Source: Crotophaga sulcirostris (lineage: Eukaryota; Chordata; Aves; Cuculiformes; Crotophagidae). From it: 64,000 nucleotides of DNA. The notes under the pieces were generated by a model. The model had not been told where the DNA came from. It saw nothing but the letters and a program-made list of their open reading frames with translations, and made no database searches. Positions 28,915 through 41,250 of the stretch are shown piece after piece (positions within the stretch are counted from its first letter, which is position 1; each line of letters starts with the position of its first letter). The DNA is taken from assembly GCA_013397455.1 (NCBI GenBank), contig VYZB01000534.1, positions 356,629 through 420,628 of the forward strand, read 5' to 3'. The position numbers were made by a program, and so were the translations under genes.

Positions 28915-28935
28915 GCTTGTTGGTGTGTGTTTCCA

Positions 28936-30340
28936 TTACACGTATTTCAATTCATTCAAATGCTAAAGCAAAAACCTTAGCCTTCCAAAGGCTTCATTCC
29001 ACAGTGAAGTGATACGGATAAAAACAAATTCAGCCATTAACTCATGTCATTATACAGAGCAGTTTATCAGATTGTGTGTCGTCCCCCCCCCAGGTTTAGA
29101 TGTGTTTATTGGCAAATTACAGCATGTGATCAGTTCTTTTTCAACTGGTGAATCTGCACTAAATTAAGAGCAGTGGCTCTTAATAATTTAAGTGTTTATT
29201 TTCCATTTAAAGGAGACAAATAGGGGTAGTATTCTATCTTAAACTACCAAAAGGCTTGTTGTTGTTTTCCATTATTCATTTTGGTTAAAAAAAATCTCAT
29301 GGTGCATGAAGCCTTTAAAAATGCATATGATGCAGTTGTCCTGCTGGGTTCAGAAGCTCCTTATCCAGGCTGTATCAGGAAGAACACTTCAACCCCCAGT
29401 CTCCTTATTAAATGTGGAGGGAAAACCTGGTATGCTTCTTGTTCCTAACAAAGAAAGCGATGTTAATAAGTTGTTCAAAAAACCTGAGATTGCAAACTTA
29501 CTTTGTAAAGATAAATCACAGTGAAACATGAACCAAATGTGAAAGCTGGATCTTGCAATCTAATAAACACTGGGTTTTAGGAAAGAAGGAAAACGAGTCC
29601 TGGTCCAGGGTCCAAGACCATCAAATGGCATGCTGACTTTTTTGTCAGAAATTACTGCCAACAAAGTAGCTAGCCTAGAGGAGTATTCTTCTAGGAGGGG
29701 CTGAGCAGCTTGCTTCTAAGCTGATTATAAACTGCACAGCTAAAGAACGTTGTCAGTATTAATTAGGTTTAAGTCTAATTGTTTATTCACAGCTACGAAG
29801 AGGTGCTCATTCTCTTTTATTCTGATAGGCCAGAAAGAAAGACCTCACCTCCTACAGAATTTCAGGCACGACACCTCAAAGCATAACACTGATGCAGTGA
29901 TAGAGCTCAGTAATGGCTGGGATTCACTTGGCTCTTAAGTGACTCTTATAATAGAAAGTCCAAATTATGTATTAAGTTAGTCCAAAAGTGGTGTTTGTGC
30001 ATCATTGTGCTGAAAGGAACTGGTCCAGATGGGAAAAAGCTAAAGATCCTTCCGTTGTAGATGGTACAGCAACACAAGGCAGGCTTCTCTCCATCCTCTC
30101 AGGTAAGGTCCACAGCAGATTGATTTGGGATTCGTCTTCCTTGGAGGCCCTGGACTTCTGCATGGGAGATGCCCAGCTAACCGATTCCCTCTAACCCCAC
30201 TAGGTTTTTATTACAGCAGCTGCACAGAAGGTGTTCCTGCATCCGTTGTAGTGGATGTCCAGAACCACATTTCTACCATTAGCAGGTTGGAGTCCAAAAA
30301 GGTCTTACTTCTAGGTAGTACTGGTCTATGTTATACTATC
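28936..30340. other. Intergenic, no recognised feature
   Basis: Contains a run of ten C at 29083-29092 region and short chance ORFs. No exon or repeat could be supported. Confidence 0.6.
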
Positions 30341-30640
30341 GTAGAATCATAGAATGGTTTGAGTTGGAAGGGACCTCAAAGCCCATCCAGTTCCACCCCC
30401 CTGCCATGGGCAGGGACACCTCCCACCAGCCCAGGCTGCTCCAGGCCCCATCCAACCTGGCCTTGAACACCTCCAGGGAGGGGGCATCACAGCTTCCCTG
30501 GGCAACCTGTGCCAGGGCCTCACCGCCCTCATTGTGAAGAATTTCTTCCTAAATTCTCATCCAGTTTTTAAAGCCATTCCCCCTCATCCTATCACTACTT
30601 GCTCTTGGAAAAAGTCCCTCCCCATCGTTCTTGTAGTAGA
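30341..30640 (-). mobile_element. CR1 LINE, 5'-truncated 3' end
   Basis: Starts with tagaatcatagaatggtttg, the reverse complement of a CR1 3' terminus, and continues through ccatgggcagggacacctcc, ccaggctgctccaggcccc and ccctgggcaacctgtgccag to a truncated edge near ccctccccatcg. Low divergence from the copies at 32825, 35772 and 40083 suggests one young avian subfamily. Confidence 0.9.
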
Positions 30641-30909
30641 GTAGGTGTTCACTGCAAACCCTTAGCTTTTGGGGAGAATTCTGGGACTTAATTTAAAGTC
30701 TGCTTTTTCAGGGGTGTTGGTTTACATATTTATTCCCAGCCTAAAAATAGGAGACTTTTATTTTTCTAAATGAAATGTTTAGACCGCAAACCAAGAAAAC
30801 AAAAATCCTCAGCATTACCACTTTATACTAAAATGAGAGTAGAGATAATCAACTTCACCCTCTGCCCTGGCACATTGCTCATTATCTCAAAATTGTGTTG
30901 GTTTTCTAG

Positions 30910-30951
30910 TTACACATGAACTTCTAGTAGTTACACAGGAACTTCTAGTAG
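30910..30951. repeat. 21-bp tandem duplication
   Basis: ttacacatgaacttctagtag followed directly by ttacacaggaacttctagtag, one mismatch. Confidence 0.85.
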
Positions 30952-31335
30952 CCTCTAAAATGCTCTATACAACCATAAGGTAAACCTTCGGAGAACATTT
31001 TTCTTAATGAGATTTTATTCCTAAAGCTGATTATTTACTTGAAATCTTTGCAATTGTACACAGTCTATGGTCTTTTGCTGCCATCTGCACAGAAAAGTTG
31101 AGCTCGTGGTACTGCAGCAAAGAGCTTTGAATATGCAGCAATTAAAAAGTTTCTGTAAATCATAGCACCAGCGCTGGCAGAGGTAGCTGAGCTAAATTTA
31201 GTTAGTCCTGCTACAGCCATTTTGAGAACATTGAGGGTTTTTTTTCTTTTGTTTTGGTTTGGTTTTTTAGGTTTCTGATCTTGTTTCCTTGTCGTAAAAT
31301 GAAACAAAAGGTGACTCCCCGTCTCTCTTGTACAG

Positions 31336-31800
31336 CACAGAATTCCCTAAGTTGGGAGGGACTTGCGAGGATCATGGAGTCCAACTCCTGCCTCCTCCAG
31401 TCAGGGCACCCTAAAAGTTAAACCACAGATCTAAGAGTGTTGTCCAAACACTTTTTGAATGCCAAGAAGCTTTGGGCCATGACAGCTTTCCTGGGGAGCT
31501 TGTTCCAGTGCTTGACCACCATCTCTATGAAGAACTTTTTTCTGATGTTCAATCTGAACTTCCCCTGACACAGCTTTAATATGTTTCCTCACGTCCTATC
31601 ACCTGACACTAAAGACGAGATCACTGCCTCCCTCTTCCTCCTTGTGAGGTAGTCGAAGACAGCAATGAGGTTCCCCCTCAGGCTTCTTTTCTCTAAGCTG
31701 AACCAATGAAGTATCCTCAGATACTCCTCAGAAGTCACATCCTCCAGTCCTGTCACTTGTCTTTGTCGCCCTCTTTGGAGAACAGCAAATGCTTCAACCA
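31336..31800 (-). mobile_element. CR1 LINE fragment of an older subfamily
   Basis: Begins near acagaattccctaagttggg and has CR1 landmarks in minus orientation: gtccaactcctgcctcc, gcttgttccagtgcttgacc, atgaagaacttttttctg, caatctgaacttcccctg, and cctcaggcttcttttctc. It shares the CR1 3' layout but is distinctly diverged from the 30341 copy. The 5' edge is approximate. Confidence 0.8.
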
Positions 31801-32824
31801 GCCAGCAGGAAGAACTTAAAAAAGAGTGAACGTACACAGTGAAGAGATGGTTAGATGGGCACACACTTGGGTAAGTAAAAAAAAATGGGCACATGCCAAA
31901 AAAAACCCAAAACTGTATGACATTGAAACTAGTTCGTCTGAAGAGTCTGGCTAGCATTTCAAACGTTAATGCCTGCTCAACTCTAGTTTTCCTTATAGGT
32001 AGGAAATGGGTTACATATGTTTACATCTCCCCTTTCTTGCCTCTTTCCTAGTCACTGACATGCTGGGGTACCTCCCTTCCCCCCAGAAGTCTGTTTTAGA
32101 CCTCCATGCTTCATTCTGACAGAAGAAAACCATTCCTTCCACATTTTAGCGAAGCACAGTCCCATATGTGGTAATGAGATCTCTCTTCCATGCTGCCTCA
32201 GAGCAGCATTCGCCAGGAAAACCAGCAGCTCTGAAGCAACATGGTCACCACCACGCTGGTCAGGAAATACCTGAACATGTGCCCACAAACTGCCCTCACC
32301 TCTGGTGCAAATTTCATGTGGGAGGTAATCTCTCTCTTGCCTTCCTCCTGTATCCAGCCCTGTTGCTTTTCCCAGGTCTCTTTCGAAGTAAATTAAGACT
32401 CAAAATAAGCTCATTCATCCTTTTCTCTACTGAAATTGCGCGTGTGTGTGAGATTAACCCTCTCCCTATTGAATCCATTTATGCTTGTTGCTCCAAAAAG
32501 AAACATGGGACTTCTTCAACATTTAGGGTTTTTTTTCTTATAAAAAGTTGTGACTTGAAGATATTGGGGGGGGGAAGCATTTTTAACCCATGGAGTTTAT
32601 TGCAAACTACCTGTACCCTACAGTTTTGGCTTGAGTGACACATTACCTGACCACTCTCTCATTTGAAAGTCGCTAGAGAGAATTTTTTAAAAGAGTGATA
32701 GTATTTGTAAGGCAAGATAAAAGGTCCATGTTCATAGATACCCAAAGATTTGAAAGTAACATAGGAAAAGAATGGCTACACACACTGTCCCCCTGGAAAT
32801 TCTTATCCATATCTGAAGAATACA
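31801..32824. other. Intergenic, no recognised feature
   Basis: A 156-codon ORF at 32168 has no splice, homology or composition support. A run of nine G occurs near 32567. Confidence 0.55.
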
Positions 32825-33100
32825 TTTCATAGCATCATGGAATGGCTTGAGTTGGGAGGGACCTTGAAGATCATCCAGTCCTACACCCTTGCCATGGGCA
32901 GGGACACCTCCCACCAGCCCAGGCTGCTCAAGGCTCCATCCAACCTGGCTTTGAACACCCCAAGGAGGGGCGTCACAGCTTCCCTGGGCAACCTGTGCCA
33001 GGGCCTCACCGCCCTCAATGTGAAGAACTTCTTTCTAATGTCTATTCTAAATCTTCCCCCTTCCAATCTGAATCCATTCCCCTCATTTCCCTCATACTGA
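32825..33100 (-). mobile_element. CR1 LINE, 5'-truncated 3' end
   Basis: From catagcatcatggaatggc through gggacaccteccaccag-type core (ccatgggcagggacacctcc at 32892) and ccctgggcaacctgtgccag to cccctcatttccctcatac. Same subfamily as the 30341 copy. Confidence 0.9.
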
Positions 33101-35771
33101 TCTGGTTCTGCATTAATCATGATTATATCCTTCAATTAACTTTGGGCAATGTGCCACTATCCTGAGGCCATGAATCTTTACATCGTAGCCTATCTGAATA
33201 ATAACTCATACACACAACTTTGGCATCTTGTATTTCCAGATGTAGTTCATGAGAACCATCTGCCAACTCTCTATTTCCAAGTACATATGAACACTGAAAT
33301 ACAGAAAGTTGAGAGATCATCTTAATTTCACTGGCAACTAACCCACTCATTTGAGAAGTCTCCACCTTTGTCCATTGTTTAAGAGCTGTTGCTATTTTAG
33401 AACAGTAATTGGTTTCTAGAAGGCACTCCAGTTTTTCACAAGGTTAATATTCAACCACCCTATTCACTTTTTAACTGCTTTAGTTTATGAAGATTTGCAT
33501 TCCTGTAGCTTTTTCCCATAGATCACAATTCAGATTTATCATAATTAAATTTATATCCAAGTGTTAACCAAGCCAATACGTTTGGAATCCTACTGATTTA
33601 AGGAACAAAGTGGATGTTGTGTGTAAAGCCCAGACCACGGCTGCCAGCCATTATACCATGGAACCTACAGTACTCTTGTCTGTCTTTTCATCATCCATGT
33701 GTGGACACTGTGGCTGCTGTACTAAAATATGTTGGCTTGGGAATTAGGAAAGTATTACAGTAGCATAAAAATAAATTTCACTGATGCACAGGAGACTTCA
33801 GCCATCTTCTCACACCTACTGACCTCTCAATCTGATGGCTGTCCATTTTGAACATTTGCTTGCACTCAACTTCTACATTAATGTTTCGCAGACATTTCAT
33901 CTTACTGCCATGTTTTGTCTTGTCCTCTTCTCTTCCCATAGAGTTTACAGGTTGCAAATCCATTTATTCTCTGCCAGCACACTGGATGTAGTCAAAACTA
34001 ACATGTTCTTCCTTACTACTATTTTTTAAAGTCCATATCTGTGTCCAGTCCCAAACACTTTCTTTCCTTGACAATTAATCTTCACCATCACGGTGGTGCA
34101 CTATTCAGCTATCTCGTGCTACACAGCCCAAAACGCTGATCTGCAGTTTGTGTTTTCCACAGAACAGACAGCAGCATTTTATGACTTTGAAATTCTTTCC
34201 TTACATACTGCAGGGCAAAGCAGACCATGTTTCTAGTCCTAGGATTTTTTCCGCTCCCCTCTCCCTCTCTGCCTCTTCTCTGCATAAGCCGGTGCAGGAA
34301 TGAAGTGAGAGCTGAGTATTTGATCAACTCCACATCAAAATATGATCCAAGATGCCAAACGTGAGGCTCAGGTTCATGCACTGACAGCAAAACATAGCCG
34401 GCAAAGGATATTTTGCATCCATGTCCAAGTAAAAAAAAGACAAAATATTCTCAGTGCCTTCTGTCACTATGACAACGTAGGCAGAGAGGCATGCAAGATT
34501 CCAAACGTGAATAGTGAAGGTAGAATTCGGGGCTCTTGCACAAGCCATTAGCAGGATGGGCTTACAGCCTCATCCTCCCACATGATTTTTGTTGTTTGTG
34601 GCTGTGTCCCCAATACACAGATTAGGACTAATCTTATTTAGCTGACCAGGTGTGGAGCTTGCAGCCGGAGGCTGTGGGGTTTGTAGGACCCTTAGAGTCT
34701 CAGGTCTCTATCCAGGGAAACATCCTCCTTCTATTTAGATGTATTCCACACTCAGGGTTACAGGCAGCTGTCCCAGTCCTCCCGACATCTTTAATGGCTG
34801 TGGGACTGCTAACAGGAGGCCTGGCCGACTCTTATAACTCTGAGAGGAAGGAAGGGAGGAGAGGAAAGAGAAACACATGCTCCATACATCCCATATGCTG
34901 TACAGGCACCAGAAGTTGGAAGAGTCTGATTCTGTGCCAACCATCGAGGAAAACAACAGGACAGATTTTCCATGGCCACTTCCAGAACAAATTTGTTAGA
35001 AATCCCGCATATTTGCTAAATCAGTGTACAGGGAGATGCTTACCCTGTGGACTTCCCCATGGCTGTAGGAAACTGCCTCCTGTCTTGTGACAGACCTTTG
35101 AAATAGTACTGCTCGGGGAGAGCCATACCCAGGTCTTCCAGGCCCTTTCTGGAAGATCTACCATACCTGCTGTGTGGGTTTCCACACAGTGTTGGTTTGA
35201 TTAGAATGAAAAAGGCCTTTCTAGATTTCAGAAGAGTTGGGAGTTTTAAACCTGCCCTTTTAGAGCAATATAAATGAAGGGTCTTCTTCCACATTAGCTA
35301 TAGTTTCTCTTAGTCCTTGCTCCTGTTACTGCAGATTTCCAAGTACCTTCCAATAGGAAGGTCCCACCAAAGGATTCCCCTTTATCAGCTGATTCTCTGG
35401 AGACAGTTTTCTTCCAAAGTTATTAATTACTCTTACATCTCGCAAGGCTGGAGAGTATCGTTGCTTTTGTTCAGGGGATCGTGGCAATAAACAGTAGAAG
35501 ACTCACAGTGAATGACTTCATCTCTAGAACCCCAGGAGTCCTCACACAGCTTGTGACAACGTTTAAGAAGTCTCCCATTCCACCATCTGTTTTTTAAAGC
35601 CCAAGCCCGTACACTGCTTTTTGATTAAAATGAGTTCAGGAAGGGCATCAAAGAGCAACTGGTGTGCACATTTCTTTTTCCTCATAGCTAATTAGCTTTC
35701 TTCCTCGTCAATGCACTTTTTGATTGTCTTGTCCGTTTGACTGCTCCCCAAGCCAGCTCCTTTCAACACAG
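33101..35771. other. Intergenic, nothing supported
   Basis: No recognised repeat, exon or RNA. Several overlapping short ORFs around 34.3-35.3 kb lie on both strands and look like chance. Confidence 0.55.
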
Positions 35772-36084
35772 CCCAGCAGGAAAGCTGGGGAGGGACTCTG
35801 TCAGGGAGTGTAGTGATAGGACGAGAGGTAACAGTTTTAAGCTGAAAGAGGGAAGATTTATATTAGATATTAGGAAGAATTTCTTTACTGTGAGGGTGGT
35901 GAGGCCCTGGCACAGGTTGCCCAGGGAAGCTGTGGGTGCCCCCTCCTTGGAGGTGTCCAAGGCCAGGTTGGATGGGGCCTGGAGTAGCCTGGGCTGGTGG
36001 GAGGTGTCCCTGCCCATGGCAGGGACGTTGGAACTGGGTGATCTTTAAAGTCCATTTGAACCCAAACCTTTCTGTGATTCTGTG
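35772..36084 (+). mobile_element. CR1 LINE, 5'-truncated, + orientation
   Basis: Reads in CR1 sense: ggaaagctggggagggactc, gtgataggacgagaggtaac, ttagatattaggaagaattt, ggtgaggccctggcacaggt, and ends with the 3' terminal octamer array tctgtgattctgtga. It faces opposite to most copies in this interval. Confidence 0.92.
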
Positions 36085-37279
36085 ATAAATCCCATTTGTT
36101 ACAGCAACCATCCTGTGTTCCATCAAGAACTCCGGTGAGCATAAAAGTAAGGAATCTTCAGCAGCACCCTTTTCATAAAATCTAACTTACTGTGGGCTAA
36201 AAGGACCATGGACTATGCTGGTATTTCCAGCACATTCAACTTGAATTTTCAACCATAGGATAACCCTGAAATCAAGAGTCCTTCTATTATTTATGGAGAG
36301 ACTGCTGTTATTTTTAGTGAGTTCTTAGGGTTTGTATTAAGGTAAATATTTCATGCCAGAGGAGGAGAAATTTCTGGAGTTACTTTCCACCATCAGAAAG
36401 CACAATATGATTGCACAGTGTCCCCTGAGCCTGTGAGTCATGTTTGTTAATGTCCACGGTGTAGTAGGAAGACATGCTAGTTTTCTGGTAACATATTTTG
36501 CTCATATATTGCAAAAACATGGCATTGTGCAGCCTGCCAATGGGATTCTCTAAAGTCTGGGCTCTTCCTTTTCCCAGTTTAGCACATTTCTGTTATATTT
36601 GCCACTAATAAATCTTTCAACCCAGCACTTGATTATTTCTCTGTTTTTTTTTTATTCCAGACTGCCTTTGTTTTAACCAAAATTAGTTTACATAATTCAC
36701 TAATTATTACCACAATTATAAAAAAGAGGATCATTGTCAGTCTATGTAAAAAAAACCAAGCCAAACAACAAAAAAACACAAGAATTTTTAATTTCCTGTC
36801 CTCTTCCCTGTTGATAATCATTACTATTTTATTCTCGTCATGTTTCAAAAAACATCCTAAGGTACCCTGGAGAACTTCTTCAAATAACAGCTTGGAGGCT
36901 TAATTTTCTGGATATTTTTTCACAGTAGATTACTGTGATTTTACAGTTTCTGATTCTGTACAAGATGTGGCTTAGACCCCATCGCTCCATAAAGGAAGGT
37001 CTCAGATACTTTATAGACGCAATTCATTTGTTCTTTCCCTGAAAGCCAATCTGTTGTCGTTTTGTAGCCCCTCCAGACTTCCTAACTGGCAGAAATGGGT
37101 ACAGCTTATACTAAGGAACTTCTTCCTACAGCACCATAGTTAGTTCGGCTCTCACTTGAAATACATGTACATAGAATCACACCAGTCCACATAGGGCACA
37201 CAATAATGATTTCTTATTTAAATACCTCTGTGAACTTCTTATTCCTTACAATTGAATGTAAACCTGTACAGTAGAGCGT
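36085..37279. other. Intergenic, nothing supported
   Basis: AT-rich sequence with A-runs near 36748-36780. No repeat or exon recognised. Confidence 0.55.
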
Positions 37280-37367
37280 TCTTCTGGATATGGTTTAGTA
37301 GTGGACAGGTACGGTTGGACTTGGTGATCTTAAAGGTCTTTTCCAAGCAAGGAATTCTGTGATTCTG
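37280..37367 (+). mobile_element. Short CR1 3' terminus fragment
   Basis: ctggatatggtttagtagtg, ggttggacttggtgatctta, aaggtcttttccaagcaagg and the end attctgtgattctg match the last roughly 90 bp of a CR1 in sense orientation. A subfamily different from 35772 (it has the 'ggttggactt-gatgatctta' type end). Confidence 0.75.
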
Positions 37368-39310
37368 AATAAATTTGGCAACAGGCATGGGGCACTAGAT
37401 TGGGAGAAGTTAATTCCTGAACTAAAGGCCCTTCAGTGACATAATGTCACCTGTCTTGCCAGCCTGAGTCCCAAAGCACAGCTACGCCAGTGAGCCGCAA
37501 ACACCTTGCCAAGTTTGCCCATTCATCGTCTGCGATGTCTGTGCTATAGGTGAGCATGGGCAGCACCTCAGCATTTGTTAGATCCTTCTGGCCTTTCTCA
37601 TCCCAGCTTTGGTTTAAGCTGAAAAGTTTTTTTAAAAAAATGAGCAAACACACCCTCATATTTATTTATAGCCTTTTCACACCAACGGAGCACCCAAAAC
37701 ACAACATGCATGCATTTGAAGGAGGTGCTCCGTGGTACAAGTTTTGCCAGAGCCTTAATACTCTGTTGGTTTACAATTCCTCGGAATCCCACCCTACAAC
37801 TCCTATTTAGGATGGATATCTCAAGATGTCCCAACCGCATTCCAACCCACTTTTACCTTCAGCTAGTAATGTGGAAGAACACATTTGCTCTAGTGGCTTA
37901 GTTATTTTCTGTATTGACTTCCTCAGAACTCTAAATGCCATCTGTTCTTGACATTTGCTTGAAACTTAACTGCTTGCCTGCTGAAAGTCACTCCAGCTTC
38001 TTGGCGTATCTGGAGCAAAAGAGTATTTTCCATGGAATATAACATTCTTATCAAAGCCAGTTTTATATTGATGAATGTATTTTACTTAATGCAGAAGAAA
38101 TAACATTTTTGAGGAAATAAAAGAGGCTCTTCATAAAGAAGGATTTTTCCCCATAAATTCTGACACTACGAGCCAACACAACTGTATTTTCTTTTGAGCA
38201 AAGATTTCTGCAGGAATAATGCTAAATTAAAAAATGCTCAGTTCTTCTTGTCTGATTTCTCACTGCTTGAAACCAGCCACTGCCTAAGGTTCTGGTTTGA
38301 CACAGAACACAGTGGGGATCACAGAAGTCAAAACCCTCATGTTTCCACTAGCAAATAAAGCAGGTCAAGAACTGTGCTTTGGCACAGGAACCAGCTGGCA
38401 TAACAGGGCTTTCATACACAAAACTAAACTCTCTTATCTCCCAAAATAGGTCAGCTGCATGCAGATGGTCTGCTGGGAACAGCCCCTGGCCCACACTGAC
38501 CCATGAGCTGTGCTGGGAATTGCTTCAGGGATTGCTAGTTTGCTAGGACAGAACCACACTGGGGACACCACCACCAAGGAAACAGTACAGAGGATAACAA
38601 CAAGCCGTGGTTTAAGCTGGAACCCCAGCCCTGTTCAATTTACTGCTATAGGGGTAGTTATAGGGATAGAGATCAAAAAGTGCCTGCAACACAAAGCAGA
38701 AGCAAAATCTAAATTGTATGTTTTAATGATGTCTCCCTTGTGCTCCACAGACTCTTCTTTCAAAGTTATTTTTGACAGTATTTCCAAATTAAGGCACCCT
38801 CTCTGCTCTTTCATGTCACCATTAATTGGCTCTTTTCCCTGGACAACCAACCAGATCTTTTTAACCAACACTGAAAATGGTCTTGTGAGGTGACAAAAAA
38901 GTGAATTGTCTGAATCTGCTATCACCTGTTTTGCAGGTGAAGTGTTGCAGGGTCGCTCTTCCCCACGGTGTACAGCAGCACAGGGTATCTCAGAGAGAAC
39001 AGAGCATGACTCTGTTCTACCTACACACATCTCAGGTTCTGTCTGACCCGCATTTTGGGTTAAGCTGCTGTAAGAAGCCGCTAGATACTGAAACCTTGTT
39101 TTTCTGTAAGTCATCTCTTCACAGTGCCTTGGGTCACCTGGCTTTAAGAAAGAATACTTCAGGTTATTAAGAAGAAAAGCGTACTCAGCGTATCTCTGTC
39201 ATCTGATGCATTTCTGAAAATCAGATGCCTCTCATACAAGAAAGAAAAAGAGAAGAAAGACTAATGTTTCTAGAAGTTGCTCAAAATACACAGGTACCTA
39301 CATGTCTAAT
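37368..39310. other. Intergenic, nothing supported
   Basis: No repeat recognised. ORFs such as 38635-39114 minus lack exon signals. Confidence 0.55.
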
Positions 39311-39600
39311 GGAATCACAGAATGTCCTGAGCTGGAAGGGACCCACAAGGATCACCAAGTCCAGCTCCTGTCCCTGCACAGGACAGCCCCAACATTCACA
39401 CCGTGTGTCTGAGTGCATTGTCCAAATGCTCCTGGAACATTGTCAGGGTTGACTACTGCTTCCCTGGGGAGCTGTTCCAGTGCTCCACCACCCTCTGAGT
39501 GAAGAACATTTCCCTAATGTCCAACCTAAACCTCCCCTGGTGCATCTTCCTGCCATTCCCTTGGCTCTGTCGTAACCTTTGCCCTCTGACCTGGAGTACT
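39311..39600 (-). mobile_element. CR1 LINE fragment
   Basis: ggaatcacagaatgtcctga start, gctggaagggacccacaagg, accgtgtgtctgagtgcatt, ctggggagctgttccagtgc, gtgaagaacatttccctaat, ctaaacctcccctggtgcat. Minus orientation, a subfamily distinct from 30341. Confidence 0.85.
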
Positions 39601-39760
39601 CTTCCTGAAAAACTGCGTTCCTGAAAACCTGTGGCTTGGTTTTCATGAGTGTAAACCACAACTGTTGCAGCAGGGATCTAGAGGGTAGCCTGAAAGCCCA
39701 CTGACAACATGAGAGGAGAAGGGACTGGAAAAGCCTGTGTGGTCAGACACCTGTATGTCT

Positions 39761-39890
39761 CATAGAATCCTAGAATGTCCCGAGTTGGAAGGGACCCACA
39801 AGGATCACAGAGCCCAACTCCTCTCCTCGCATAGGGACAACCCCACAATTCACACCATGGGTCTGAGGGCATTGTACCTGTCAGTGGCCA
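39761..39890 (-). mobile_element. CR1 LINE, short 5'-truncated copy
   Basis: catagaatcctagaatgtcc then gagttggaagggacccacaa and caccatgggtctgagggcat. It is the same subfamily as the copy 450 bp upstream but cut much shorter. Confidence 0.85.
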
Positions 39891-40082
39891 TGAGGGACAT
39901 AAGGAGTTCAGCCCTCACCTTAACTTCTTCCCCTCTCGACTATTACTGGAGTAGCGTGAAGTGAGGTGTTTCCACTAGGACAGAGTCACCGTCCCCTTTC
40001 CCCCTCAGTGATGGAGACCCTGCGGGTTACAAGTGCTCAAAGGCAGCGCTGCCAGTGGGGGCCGGGAGGAGCGCTCCGAGTC

Positions 40083-40520
40083 ATGGAATCACAGAACGGT
40101 TTGGGTTGGAAGGGACCTCAAAGCTCATCCAGTTCCACCCCCTGCCATGGGCAGGGACACCTCCCACCAGCCCAGGCTGCTCCAGGCCCCATCCAACCTG
40201 GCCTTGGACACCCCCAGGGAGGGGGCACCCACAGCTTCCCTGGGCACCCTGCGCCAGGGCCTCACCGCCCTCAGCGTGAAGAATTTCTTCCTAATGTCTA
40301 GTCTAAATCTTCCCCCTTCCAGTTTAAAGCCGTTCCTTTTCAACCTATTACTACTTGCCCTTGGAAAAAGTCCCTCCCCAGCTTTCCCGTAGCCCCCTCA
40401 GGCACTGGGAGGCTGCTCTAAGCTCTCCCCGGAGCCTCCTCTTCTCCAGGCTGAACAGCCCCAGCTCTCCCTGCCCTCATAGCAGAGGGGCTCCAGCCCT
40501 CTGAGCCCCTCCGCAGCCCT
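40083..40520 (-). mobile_element. CR1 LINE at the edge of the CpG-rich island
   Basis: tggaatcacagaacggtttg start, ccatgggcagggacacctcc, ccctgggcaccctgcgccag, then the more 5' part ctccaggctgaacagcccca. Longest of the young copies, truncated at about 40520 where unique GC-rich sequence begins. Confidence 0.88.
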
Positions 40521-41250
40521 TCCCGCCACACAAAGGGCTTCTCGCTGCCTTTCCCGGGAGCGCGCACGGGAGCGGGGGGGGGCTGTCCCTGTCCCAGTGC
40601 CGGTGCCGGTCCCAGTGCCAGGCAGGGCAGCGGTGCCCGGACAAAAGGCATCNNNNNNNNNNNNNNNNNNNNNNNNNNNNNNNNNNNNNNNNNNNNNNNN
40701 NNNNNNNNNNNNNNNNNNNNNNNNNNNNNNNNNNNNNNNNNNNNNNNNNNNNNNNNNNNNNNNNNNNNNNNNNNNNNNNNNNNNNNNNNNNNNNNNNNNN
40801 NNNNNNNNNNNNNNNNNNNNNNNNNNNNNNNNNNNNNNNNNNNNNNNNNNNNNNNNNNNNNNNNNNNNNNNNNNNNNNNNNNNNNNNNNNNNNNNNNNNN
40901 NNNNNNNNNNNNNNNNNNNNNNNNNNNNNNNNNNNNNNNNNNNNNNNNNNNNNNNNNNNNNNNNNNNNNNNNNNNNNNNNNNNNNNNNNNNNNNNNNNNN
41001 NNNNNNNNNNNNNNNNNNNNNNNNNNNNNNNNNNNNNNGCCTGCGAGTGAAGGGGGGCGGGGGGCGCCGCGGGGTGCCCCCTCCCCTCGGCTCCCGCTGC
41101 TGCGGGTTCGGTGGGAGCCGAATCGGAGCGCCCCGCAATTACAGAAACAAAGCGGTGCCCCCTGGTGCGAAGGAGGTGTTTGGGATGCGGGCTTTTGTTG
41201 GCTGGCGCTACCTGCGGGGGTGAAGCCCACGGGGTGCGAAATGGGGTGCT
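40521..41250 (+). promoter_or_regulatory. CpG-rich island, probable MCF2L promoter or first-exon region
   Basis: Sequence on both sides of the gap is very GC- and CpG-rich (for example gggagcgcgcacgggagcgg, cccggtgccggtgccggtcc-like GC runs, cggggggcgccgcggggtgc) in a window that is otherwise AT-rich. It is 9 kb upstream of the MCF2L coding exon, which needs an upstream 5' exon because it starts with a splice acceptor. No TATA or start codon can be chosen because the core is missing. It might instead serve a divergent transcript. Confidence 0.55.
40653..41038. other. Assembly gap (386 N)
   Basis: Run of n between aaaaggcatc and gcctgcgagt. GC-rich promoters are often lost in avian assemblies; any open frame drawn across it is meaningless. 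Confidence 0.99.

Larger units (their letters stand above)
23731..28935 (+). other. ATP11A: ATP11A 3' untranslated region (terminal exon)
   Basis: About 5.2 kb of AT-rich sequence after the long-isoform stop, free of CR1 insertions and with several AATAAA hexamers (27283, 27499, 28433, 28909). Absence of repeats compared with the CR1-laden sequence immediately beyond 29 kb is what one expects of transcribed, constrained UTR. The exact extent is inferred from the polyadenylation signal, not proved. Confidence 0.6.

Noticed and set aside
32168..32638. 156-codon ORF in the intergenic spacer
   Set aside because: No splice signals, no recognised motif, and sequence character like its noncoding surroundings.
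34650..35090. 146-codon ORF
   Set aside because: No family resemblance, overlapping antisense ORFs of similar quality, no promoter or poly(A) context.
39966..40392. Pro-rich ORFs of 110-120 codons
   Set aside because: They are translations of a CR1 element in the wrong strand, not genes.
40398..41230. Long ORFs of over 200 codons on both strands of the CpG island
   Set aside because: Most of their length is the N gap; the rest is GC-rich sequence, where stops are rare by chance, and CR1.
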